Below, one piece after another: positions 25,386-33,171 of a stretch of DNA of 33,171 nucleotides. The notes below the pieces were generated by a model, which was not told where the DNA came from, did no database searches, and worked only from the letters and a program-made list of their open reading frames with translations. Origin of the DNA: Mariprofundaceae bacterium (GTDB taxonomy: Bacteria > Pseudomonadota > Zetaproteobacteria > Mariprofundales > Mariprofundaceae); contig JAUZQU010000174.1 in the NCBI GenBank assembly GCA_030950835.1, positions 1 through 33,171 of the forward strand, read 5' to 3'. The translations under genes and the position numbers were made by a program. Each line of letters begins with the position of its first letter. Within the stretch, counting starts at the first letter, position 1.

Positions 25386-27518
25386 TTAGACGTGTTCAGC
25401 ATGTTCATCCCGAATTTGGGACAATGATTTCAAAAAGTCTTCAATTTCTTGGCTTTGTTTGCTGGCAGTTTGATCCAGCGTGGAGGAAGCTTGCAACAAG
25501 CTTTCGGACATTTCCGAAGCTTCTTTAGATGCCAAAGAGACATCTTCCATCGCGCTGGCAACGTGAGAAATACCACCCTGTGCCAACTGTGCGCTTTGTG
25601 AGATTTGCTGGGTGCTTTCTGCTTGGGTTTGCATCACATTATTGACCCTTTGGTTGATGTCGTACACTTGTTCAACCACTTCTAAGATTCCTGTAATCGC
25701 TTGAGAAGCCAACAAGCTTTCAGACTGCAATAAAGTGATTTGTTCGCTAATATCTTTGGTGGCTTGGGCAGTTTCTGATGCCAAAGCTTTCACTTCACCA
25801 GCGACCACCGCAAAACCACGCCCTGATTCACCTGCTCTAGCCGCCTCAATGCTGGCATTGAGTGCGAGTAAGTTGGTTTGTTCAGCAATATCATTGATAA
25901 CGCCGACTACCATGCTGATATCATTGGAGTTTTTATGTAGTTTAGTCATGTTCACACCTGCCGCCTCTGCTTGCAGGGAAGCTTGTTTGGAGACATCAAG
26001 TGCATGTTTAATTTCTTCACATACTTTACCAATCGCAGTGTTCATTTGGGTAGAGGCAGAGGCATTGGATTGTACGCTTTGATAACCCGTATCCACGCCT
26101 TCTTCAACCAACTCAATTTGGCTGGATAGCTCTACAGCAGTGGTGGCTAAATGTTGGGAGGTTTCATTGACTTGTGATGAAGCATGGGTGACTTGTTGCA
26201 TCATATGGGCGATTTTTTCTTCAAATTGGTAAATCACATCCGACTCAGCTTGTTGCCATTGTTGTTGGCGCTTCATTTTCTGTTCTTGTTCTAAGGTTTT
26301 CACATCTTGTTCGGCTTGTTCTTGGCGTGCTTTCTCTTGTTGATTATGATTGAATGTTTCCCTGTCGATTTGAGCTTGTTTTAAGTCTTCCTGCATACCT
26401 TGCAAGGCGATGAATAAAGAGCCAATCTCATCTTGACGTTTGATATTGATGGGTGTGTCTAAATGACCTGCCGCAATATTCTTCGACACTTTAATCGCAT
26501 GACTTAAGGCATTCATAAACTCCATAGGTACGTATAATCCCAAAGCAATGGCTAAGATAATCGCGATCATGGTAATGCTTAACATCCAGAATTGAGCTTG
26601 GGATACAGCTGCTTTTAAATCTTGTTGACCATGAATCATGCTGGCATGAATGAGGCTCTCAGCATCATCTGCCAATTGAATGAAACGTGCGTACTCTTGG
26701 CTGAATGTCTGATCAACCACGCTATCTGCGGCGATACCACCTAAAGTAAAAGTATTACGTTGATGGGCAACACCAATAAATTGGCTAATCATACTACTTA
26801 TTTCTGTATTACTTGAATCGTCCATGTTTTGCACATGTTGGGCTGCGGCATCAAAGTCAGCAATGATACTATTCATGTTGTTGCTGGCATCACCACTTAA
26901 CATTTCTTCAAAGAAAAGGTGTCCATTGGCGAGTAAATACTTGGCTTCTCCAGCGTGACGCACGGTATTGACCTTTTGTTGTGGTTTTTGCACGATGCTG
27001 GTGAGTTTGGCTTGGATTTTTTCATACATGCGATCAAAAGCTTGGTCGGACTCGGTACCCACACCAGCAGATTGAGCATGGTGGTCATAACGGGTATGGG
27101 CGACGGCGATAAAACGGGTTAAACTTGCTTTGACCTCACGCATGATATTCAATACAGCAGGGTCTGTGCTGGCTTTGAAGCTGCCTTCCTGATTATTGCC
27201 GCCATGTAAAACAGCATCGGTATACCAGAGGGATGCGTTAAAATATGCCCAAGCTTGTTGAATATCTTGGTTGTTATTGCCTGCGATAACTTCCTCGAAA
27301 GTTAATGTTCCTTGTGTGGCAGTGAGCTTGATTTCCATCGCCGCATCACTTAATGGTGCTAACTCTTCACCTACCATCACCCCTTTTTCTGCAATGTAGT
27401 TGGCATAATAAATACCAAAACTACCTGTGAGGGCGGTGAGCAGGGCGATACCCAAAAAAGAACCAATTAATTGTTGTTTAAGACCCAAGTTAAAATGAAA
27501 CATAAGTGTATTCTCCAT
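25386..27518 (-). CDS. Methyl-accepting chemotaxis protein (canonical signalling tip)
   Basis: N-terminal TM, large periplasmic region, HAMP (NIAAGHLDTPINIKRQDEIGSLFIALQGM), NLLALNASIEAARAGESGRGFAVVAGEVKALASETAQATKDI. Confidence 0.95.
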   Translation of the reverse strand: MENTLMFHFNLGLKQQLIGSFLGIALLTALTGSFGIYYANYIAEKGVMVGEELAPLSDAAMEIKLTATQGTLTFEEVIAGNNNQDIQQAWAYFNASLWYTDAVLHGGNNQEGSFKASTDPAVLNIMREVKASLTRFIAVAHTRYDHHAQSAGVGTESDQAFDRMYEKIQAKLTSIVQKPQQKVNTVRHAGEAKYLLANGHLFFEEMLSGDASNNMNSIIADFDAAAQHVQNMDDSSNTEISSMISQFIGVAHQRNTFTLGGIAADSVVDQTFSQEYARFIQLADDAESLIHASMIHGQQDLKAAVSQAQFWMLSITMIAIILAIALGLYVPMEFMNALSHAIKVSKNIAAGHLDTPINIKRQDEIGSLFIALQGMQEDLKQAQIDRETFNHNQQEKARQEQAEQDVKTLEQEQKMKRQQQWQQAESDVIYQFEEKIAHMMQQVTHASSQVNETSQHLATTAVELSSQIELVEEGVDTGYQSVQSNASASTQMNTAIGKVCEEIKHALDVSKQASLQAEAAGVNMTKLHKNSNDISMVVGVINDIAEQTNLLALNASIEAARAGESGRGFAVVAGEVKALASETAQATKDISEQITLLQSESLLASQAITGILEVVEQVYDINQRVNNVMQTQAESTQQISQSAQLAQGGISHVASAMEDVSLASKEASEMSESLLQASSTLDQTASKQSQEIEDFLKSLSQIRDEHAEHV

Positions 27519-27556
27519 GATGCGCGTTGCCTAGTAGCAAAATCGGGCAGCATGGA

Positions 27557-27594
27557 AAACAAGCAAAAGGCATACCAATTTTGTTGATATGCCT
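27557..27594 (-). terminator. Probable intrinsic terminator downstream of purA
   Basis: Minus strand AGGCATA-TCAACAAAATTGG-TATGCCT followed by TTTGCTTGTTTT. Confidence 0.65.
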
Positions 27595-27642
27595 ATTTAG
27601 AGCTTCAATTAACTTATGTTGGTCTCATTTTTAGCGTTATAG

Positions 27643-28953
27643 TCAGGTGTTGATGGATGATAAGTGACAAATATGCTCGCGGTCAGGCCCTGTGGACAAC
27701 ATGGTGATGTTGCAACCACACACTTCTTCAATACGCTGCAACAATACACTCGCAGCAGCAGGAAGTTGTGTAATATCAGTTAAACCAAAAGTGTTTTCAG
27801 ACCAGCCTTGCAAGGTTTCATATATGGGTTCACAAGCATCCAATACTGCGCAATCAGCAGGAATAGATAACAAACGTTCACCTTGATAGGAGTAACCCAC
27901 GCATAACTTCACTTCTTCTAAACCATCCAATACATCCAGCTTGGTAATCGCCAAACCAGTGACCCCATTGATGCGCACAGCATGTTGTACTACCATCGCA
28001 TCAAACCAACCCGTACGACGAGGGCGACCTGTGGTGGCACCAAATTCTTGTCCTTTTTCGGCCATGTGTTTGCCTGCATTTTTGGCATCACACATACCAT
28101 CGGCATTGTACAATTCAGTGGGAAATGGACCTGCGCCTACGCGGGTTGTATATGCTTTGCAAATGCCAAGCACTTCATCCACATCTTTAGGCCCTACGCC
28201 AAGCCCTGCCAAGGCAGCACCAGCTACGGTGTTGGAGGAAGTCACAAAAGGGTAAGTGCCATGATCGACATCCAACATCGAACCTTGCGCACCTTCATAG
28301 AGAATGTTGCTGCCTGCTTGGATATGTTGATGCAAAATGAGAGGTATATCTGCAACTAGTGGTAATAAACGTTCACGCGCTAAGTCCAAAGCCACCATGA
28401 CTTCAGCTTTAGAGACTGCTTTTGCGCCCAAAAACTCCACCAACATGAAGTTGACGTATTTCAAATGCTCATCAAGACGTTCATCCAGATTGCTGGCGTT
28501 TAAGTCGACCAAACGAATGCCACGTCTGGCTGTTTTATCTTCATAACAAGGGCCAATGCCACGACCTGTAGTACCGATTTTACCTTTGCCTTTGGCAGCT
28601 TCACGCGCTGCATCTAAAGCACGGTGATAAGGTAAAATAAGCTGGCAACGATCCGATATTTTAAGACGTTGCTCTACAGGAATACCTGCCTCAAGCAACA
28701 TATCCAACTCTTCGACCAAACGAAAAGGGTCAACCACGGTACCATTGCCAATCAAACTCAAGATGTTGTCATGCAAAATACCTGATGGGATATGATTCAA
28801 CACCGTTTTTTGCTCGCCAATCACCAAAGTATGCCCCGCATTAGGGCCACCTTGAAAACGTGCTACCACATCCATCTTGGGTGCAAGCAAGTCCACAATC
28901 TTACCCTTGCCTTCATCACCCCATTGAATACCAATTGCTACTGTATTTGTCAT
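27643..28953 (-). CDS. purA: Adenylosuccinate synthetase
   Basis: VAIGIQWGDEGKGKIVDLLAPKMDVVARFQGGPNAGHTLV, GTTGRGIGPCYEDKTARRGIR. Confidence 0.98.
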   Translation of the reverse strand: MTNTVAIGIQWGDEGKGKIVDLLAPKMDVVARFQGGPNAGHTLVIGEQKTVLNHIPSGILHDNILSLIGNGTVVDPFRLVEELDMLLEAGIPVEQRLKISDRCQLILPYHRALDAAREAAKGKGKIGTTGRGIGPCYEDKTARRGIRLVDLNASNLDERLDEHLKYVNFMLVEFLGAKAVSKAEVMVALDLARERLLPLVADIPLILHQHIQAGSNILYEGAQGSMLDVDHGTYPFVTSSNTVAGAALAGLGVGPKDVDEVLGICKAYTTRVGAGPFPTELYNADGMCDAKNAGKHMAEKGQEFGATTGRPRRTGWFDAMVVQHAVRINGVTGLAITKLDVLDGLEEVKLCVGYSYQGERLLSIPADCAVLDACEPIYETLQGWSENTFGLTDITQLPAAASVLLQRIEEVCGCNITMLSTGPDREHICHLSSINT

Positions 28954-28983
28954 ATTATCCTCAATATCTCGCGTTGACCATGT

Positions 28984-29949
28984 TCAACATGGTGCGTTGT
29001 CTAACCAAGCCCATAAATCAAAAGAAAAACCCGTCGCTGGCATATCACGACCATGCGTTGCCATCATGGTGTCATAACGCCCACCATGCAATAAAGCATG
29101 GGAAGTCGCGGCAGCAAAACCTGTAAACACCATGCCGCTATGGTATAAAAAGCGCGGTGTGACGGCGACATCAATTACAATTTCTACTTCACCAGACAAA
29201 CGGCTAGAGACTGTTTGTGCCAAATGCAGCAATTCTTGAGCAGCTTGGGCAAAATCAGCGTTGATATGGTGTTGTTCAGCGGCTAACCAAGCAGCATCCG
29301 CTTGCCCTGCTGCCAAGACCATTAAAGCAGCATTGTTGGCATCAGCTAACGATTCTGAGGCAAGATGTGTTGCCATATCTTCGGGACTATGCCGCGCAAT
29401 CAAGTTTACCCAAGCTTCTAAGGCTTGTGTACTTTCAGCTACCAAAGCCTGAATCAAACCCATATGTCCCACTTGTAAGACTGCTTGTTTAAAACCTGCT
29501 TCTGCCATGGATAATGCTGCTAAGTGCATCACTTCCACATCACCTTCTTCACCTGCAAGCCCCAAACATTCCACACCTGTTTGCCATTGTTGGCGTGAGC
29601 CAGAGCGCACATCAGGTCTTGCCAGCATCACAGGCCCTGAATAGTGAAGTTTCAAAACTTTTTCATGGGACATGCGTGTGGCAACTAAGCGTGCAATTTG
29701 TGGTGTCATATCAGGGCGAATAGCCAATAAACCTGCATCAGCAGGATCTGAAAAGACCACGGTTTGATCCGATAAAAAACTTCCTGCACCAGAGTTAAGT
29801 GCCGCTGGTCGTTCGACCAATGGCGGAATCACTTCTGAAAAACCAGCGTCGCTGTACAGCTCAAATAAACGAAACTGCAACAGACGTAATGCCTTGGCTC
29901 TGCTACCAAAAGCATCTTCTAAGCCTAAAATAGGTTTGACTACACTCAC
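28984..29949 (-). CDS. hisZ: ATP phosphoribosyltransferase regulatory subunit
   Basis: HisRS-paralogue: PLVERPAALNSGAGSFLSDQTVVFSDPADAGLLAIRPDMTPQIARLVAT; located directly upstream of purA in transcription. Confidence 0.9.
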   Translation of the reverse strand: MSVVKPILGLEDAFGSRAKALRLLQFRLFELYSDAGFSEVIPPLVERPAALNSGAGSFLSDQTVVFSDPADAGLLAIRPDMTPQIARLVATRMSHEKVLKLHYSGPVMLARPDVRSGSRQQWQTGVECLGLAGEEGDVEVMHLAALSMAEAGFKQAVLQVGHMGLIQALVAESTQALEAWVNLIARHSPEDMATHLASESLADANNAALMVLAAGQADAAWLAAEQHHINADFAQAAQELLHLAQTVSSRLSGEVEIVIDVAVTPRFLYHSGMVFTGFAAATSHALLHGGRYDTMMATHGRDMPATGFSFDLWAWLDNAPC

Positions 29950-31541
29950 ACTTCCTCCAACACCACATGGCGAACTGTGGTCACATGTGGCAAATCTTCA
30001 AGTTGTTGTAACACTTTCTGGCTGGGTTCAGAATCAATGCTCACCAAAGCTATAGCTTCTGCCTTGCCTTTGCGCCTGCCCAAACGAAAATCACCAATAT
30101 TGATACTTTCCTCAGCTAAAGTGGTGGCTAAAGCCGCAATCACACCAGGTTTGTCATCATTTTCAATGAATAATAAACGCCCTTGTGGACGCATTTCCAG
30201 CTCGCAATCATCAATGCTGACCAAACGTGAACTCATACCATCAAATACTGTGCCCGAGACACAACGCACACCATCATCACCATGTACTTCCAGATGTAAT
30301 AAGCTGGAAAAATGATCTGAAACATCCGATGCGATTTCGACTATCTCAATGCCACGTTCTTTTGCCAGTATCACCGCGTTTACCGCATTGACTTCTTCCA
30401 TGCTCTGCGACAACAAACCTTGCAACAAGGCATTGATGATGGGAGGGCGGTTTAGCTTAGCGATTTGACCTTCAACACGCACCGTAATTTTATCATAACC
30501 TGGGCGCATCACTTGCCCCATAAACTGCCCCAAGGCGCTTGCCAAATGTATAAAAGGTGCTAAAGATTTGGCTTTATCTTCGGATAGAGAGGGTACGTTC
30601 ACCGCATTTTTGATGCTTCCAGCCAATAAATAATCGGCCATTTGTTCAGCAATTTGTACGGCGACATTCTCTTGCGCTTCATCACTACAAGCACCGATAT
30701 GGGGGGTGAAAGTCACATTATTCAATGCAAAAAGCGGATTATCTTTGGCAGGTTCATGTTCGTACACATCCAAAGCAGCAGCCCTTAAATGTCCAGACTT
30801 GCACACTTTATACAAGGCTTTTTCATCCACAATGCCACCACGCGCACAGTTGATGAGGATAGATCCCTTTTTCATGCGCCCTAAAATATCGGCATTGATT
30901 AAGTTGCGTGTCACATCCAATAAAGGCACATGGATGGTCAACACATCCACCATGCTCGCCAAGGCGGCAACGCTATCTACTTTGGTCACACCCATAGCCG
31001 CAGCGCGTTCATCAGAAATAAAAGGATCATAGACATACACGGTCAAACGCAGCCCTTTAAGCCTATCGCAGACAATCGCCCCGATATTTCCTGCTCCAAT
31101 CACACCTGCTTTTTTACCTGTAAGCTCCATGCCCATAAATGCAGACTTTTCCCATTTTCCAGCCCGCGTTGAGGCGGTGGCTTGGGGAATTTGACGTGCT
31201 GCGGCTACCAAGTGGGCAATGGCTAGCTCAGCGGTTGTAATCGTATTGCCAAAAGGGGTGTTCATGACCACCACGCCACGCCGTGAACAGCTTGATATAT
31301 CAATGTTGTCCACACCAATGCCTGCTCTGCCAATCACTTTCACTTTGCTGGCAGCTTGGAGCAGCTCACCATGTAGTGTGGTGGAAGAACGCACTGCAAT
31401 ACCATCATATAAAGGTGCGATGTTGCATTGTTCAGCGTGGGATAAGTTGGGTTTGTAGTCAACTTCAATACCACGGGCTCGAAACACTTCCACAGCACGT
31501 TGGCTCATGCTGTCGGCAATCCAGACTTTAGGTAGTGGCAT
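29946..31541 (-). CDS. serA: D-3-phosphoglycerate dehydrogenase (long form with ACT domain)
   Basis: VIGRAGIGVDNIDISSCSRRGVVVMNTPFGNTITTAELAI, LINCARGGIVDEKAL, TPHIGACSDEAQENVA, ACT LLFIENDDKPGVIAALATTLAEESINIGDFRLGR. Confidence 0.97.
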   Translation of the reverse strand: MPLPKVWIADSMSQRAVEVFRARGIEVDYKPNLSHAEQCNIAPLYDGIAVRSSTTLHGELLQAASKVKVIGRAGIGVDNIDISSCSRRGVVVMNTPFGNTITTAELAIAHLVAAARQIPQATASTRAGKWEKSAFMGMELTGKKAGVIGAGNIGAIVCDRLKGLRLTVYVYDPFISDERAAAMGVTKVDSVAALASMVDVLTIHVPLLDVTRNLINADILGRMKKGSILINCARGGIVDEKALYKVCKSGHLRAAALDVYEHEPAKDNPLFALNNVTFTPHIGACSDEAQENVAVQIAEQMADYLLAGSIKNAVNVPSLSEDKAKSLAPFIHLASALGQFMGQVMRPGYDKITVRVEGQIAKLNRPPIINALLQGLLSQSMEEVNAVNAVILAKERGIEIVEIASDVSDHFSSLLHLEVHGDDGVRCVSGTVFDGMSSRLVSIDDCELEMRPQGRLLFIENDDKPGVIAALATTLAEESINIGDFRLGRRKGKAEAIALVSIDSEPSQKVLQQLEDLPHVTTVRHVVLEEV

Positions 31542-31543
31542 GG

Positions 31544-32701
31544 TTATACCACGTTGGCAAAACGTGCTGCCAATACAGTTTGTGCAGCTGCAACCCCAGC
31601 ACCCATTTGCACAGGATGACCAAACTTGAATAAGGCAATTTCAACTGCACTCATGGTGGTGCAGACATCAAATACATCAGTATAACCCAAATGTGCCACA
31701 CGAATGATTTTTCCTTTCAAATCATCCTGCCCCCCAGCAAAAGTCACACCCATTTCGTCGCGTAAATACTTCACAAATGCTGCACCATCAACGCCATCAG
31801 GCACAAATGCACCTGTAGCGGATGTTGCAGGTGAACTGGATACCAACTTCATGCCCAAAGCTTGAAAACCAGCACGTGCTGCTGCTGCCAAGACTTTATG
31901 CCGTGCATATAAGTTGTCCAAACCTTCTTCAAGCATCATTTTTAATACTTCATTCAAACCAATGATTAAAGAGGCTGCTGGTGTCCAAGCGGTGGTATCT
32001 TTGCCTTTTTTCTGATTTTTACGTTCAGTAAGCAGATCAAAATAGAAGGTATTACATCCCTTGCTTGCTTCAACCATAGCCCAAGCTTTGTCGGATAAAG
32101 CAATCGTTGCCAAACCAGGCGGCAACATCAATGCTTTTTGAGAGCCTGAAATGACTACATCCAAGCCCCAGTCATCCATAGGCATATCAATCACACCCAA
32201 TGCCGTAATCGCATCGACTACAGTGACGGTATTTAAATCTTTGGTAAGGGCAGCAATGGCTTGAATTGGTTGTTCGGTGGTGGTGGATGTTTCAGAAGCT
32301 TGAACAAACAGCGCTTTTGCCTCGGGATGTGCCTCTAAAGCTGCTTGTACATCCGCAAGCGCAACCGCTTCACCCCAAGCGACTTTGATTTCAACCGTGA
32401 TGATACCATGTTTAGCCGCAATCTTACCCCAGCGCTCGCCAAATTTACCCGCATTGACATAAATCATGGTTTCGCCAGGTGAACATAAGTTCATCACTGC
32501 CGCTTCCATCGCACCAGAACCAGAAGAAGAAAGCATCAAAGCATCGTTGCTCGTTTTGTAAACTTGCTCCAACATGGCTTTGGTTTCGGCAAAAATAGCT
32601 GAAAATTGAGGGGTGCGATGATGAATCATGGGTGCTGCCATACGCAGCAAAACACGCTCTGGAACAGCTGTAGGACCAGGGGAAAGTAGGTATTGTTTCA
32701 A
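31544..32701 (-). CDS. Class V aminotransferase (alanine/serine-glyoxylate aminotransferase family), probable TTG start
   Basis: YLLSPGPTAVPERVLLRMAAPMIHHRTPQFSAIFAE, DAITALGVIDMPMDDWGLDVVISGSQKALMLPPGLA; GGAGCG SD with 8-nt spacing before TTG AAA CAA TAC; the ATG-extended ORF runs to 32758. Confidence 0.88.
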   Translation of the reverse strand: MKQYLLSPGPTAVPERVLLRMAAPMIHHRTPQFSAIFAETKAMLEQVYKTSNDALMLSSSGSGAMEAAVMNLCSPGETMIYVNAGKFGERWGKIAAKHGIITVEIKVAWGEAVALADVQAALEAHPEAKALFVQASETSTTTEQPIQAIAALTKDLNTVTVVDAITALGVIDMPMDDWGLDVVISGSQKALMLPPGLATIALSDKAWAMVEASKGCNTFYFDLLTERKNQKKGKDTTAWTPAASLIIGLNEVLKMMLEEGLDNLYARHKVLAAAARAGFQALGMKLVSSSPATSATGAFVPDGVDGAAFVKYLRDEMGVTFAGGQDDLKGKIIRVAHLGYTDVFDVCTTMSAVEIALFKFGHPVQMGAGVAAAQTVLAARFANVV

Positions 32702-32902
32702 GGGTTTATCGCTCCAAAAGACAAAATAATCAGGTGCAATCCAAATAAGGTTAAGCAACAGATACCTAGAGTGCGGCGGAATGCTATAAACTTATGGGTA
32801 CAGGTCAAATGATTAGACCTCGAAAATGAAAATATAGCTGCTTATGGCAGCAACTTTGAACAGCGTGTAAAAAAACTGTTTCATTTCAGCGCATCAATGA
32901 GG

Positions 32903-32976
32903 ATGTGTGCGCAGCGCTCCTACAATCTGTATACAGTCTTCTTTCAAGACCTTGCTTGTAGTGGTTTAGCCACTGC
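32903..32976. repeat. REP-like inverted pair with TTGTAG heads
   Basis: Minus strand ATTGTAGGAGCGCTGCGC and plus strand TTGTAGTGG-TTTAG-CCACTGCAA (GTAGTGG pairs with CCACTGC allowing one G-U); a 10-bp palindrome CTGTATACAG lies between them. Confidence 0.4.
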
Positions 32977-33044
32977 AAAATACACTTAGCATGAGCATAC
33001 AACTCAAGATAGACGGAAGTAGTAATAGAGGACAATATAGCGCC

Positions 33045-33171
33045 ATGTCAAAAGTTACACGTGCGATTATTTTAGCAGCAGGTTTAGGCACACGTCTTAA
33101 GTCGCTGACTCAAAACCAACCCAAGGCGTTGATGTTGGTTGCTGGTGAGCCTGCGATTGTGCATGTGATTC
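33045..33171 (+). CDS. Sugar-phosphate nucleotidyltransferase, N-terminal fragment (truncated by window end)
   Basis: MSKVTRAIILAAGLGTRLKSLTQNQPKALMLVAGEPAIVHVI: GxGTR...PK nucleotidyltransferase signature. Confidence 0.85.
   Translation, partial: MSKVTRAIILAAGLGTRLKSLTQNQPKALMLVAGEPAIVHVI

Noticed and set aside
27982-28359. 125-aa and related plus-strand ORFs within purA
   Set aside because: Antisense to purA, a highly conserved gene; no domain evidence.
32927-32936. CTGTATACAG as a LexA/SOS box
   Set aside because: The usual gammaproteobacterial SOS box is CTGT-N8-ACAG (16 bp); this palindrome has only 2 bp between half-sites.
1-33171. CRISPR array, tRNA, rRNA, intact prophage or intact IS element
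   Set aside because: No regularly spaced repeats, no cloverleaf with a TTCGA-type T-loop in intergenic regions, and no transposase, integrase catalytic domain or phage structural gene was recognised.

Overview
The window is a gene-dense bacterial chromosomal segment, proteobacterial in character; a zetaproteobacterial-type host is only a guess. It holds about 30 well-supported CDSs and one RNA gene that the ORF track misses. Minus-strand blocks carry: a DTW-domain tRNA modification enzyme and a DUF1456 protein; a tightly packed seven-gene cell-wall run (LysM lytic transglycosylase, oligopeptide-binding protein, xseA, M23 peptidase, Cys-cluster protein, receiver protein, SPOR protein); citrate synthase and rpoH; a COG3014/LpoB lipoprotein pair; rsmE, a cupin and a quinone oxidoreductase; an MCP; and a purA-hisZ-serA-class V aminotransferase operon. 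A plus-strand island (9729-19065) encodes a GspE/PilB-type ATPase with a C-terminal receiver domain, CheW, an MCP, a CheA-REC hybrid kinase, a PHP phosphatase, an SDR and a YgjP-type M48 peptidase. The main non-coding find is a small bacterial SRP (4.5S) RNA gene at about 2266-2376. The best candidate for an under-described system is the chemosensory operon whose output receiver is covalently fused to a pilus/secretion-type ATPase. Other items of note: a perfect 12-bp-arm hairpin inside a CDS, an internally duplicated MCP sensor region, an orphan integrase-like Cys-cluster domain, and a probable TTG start.
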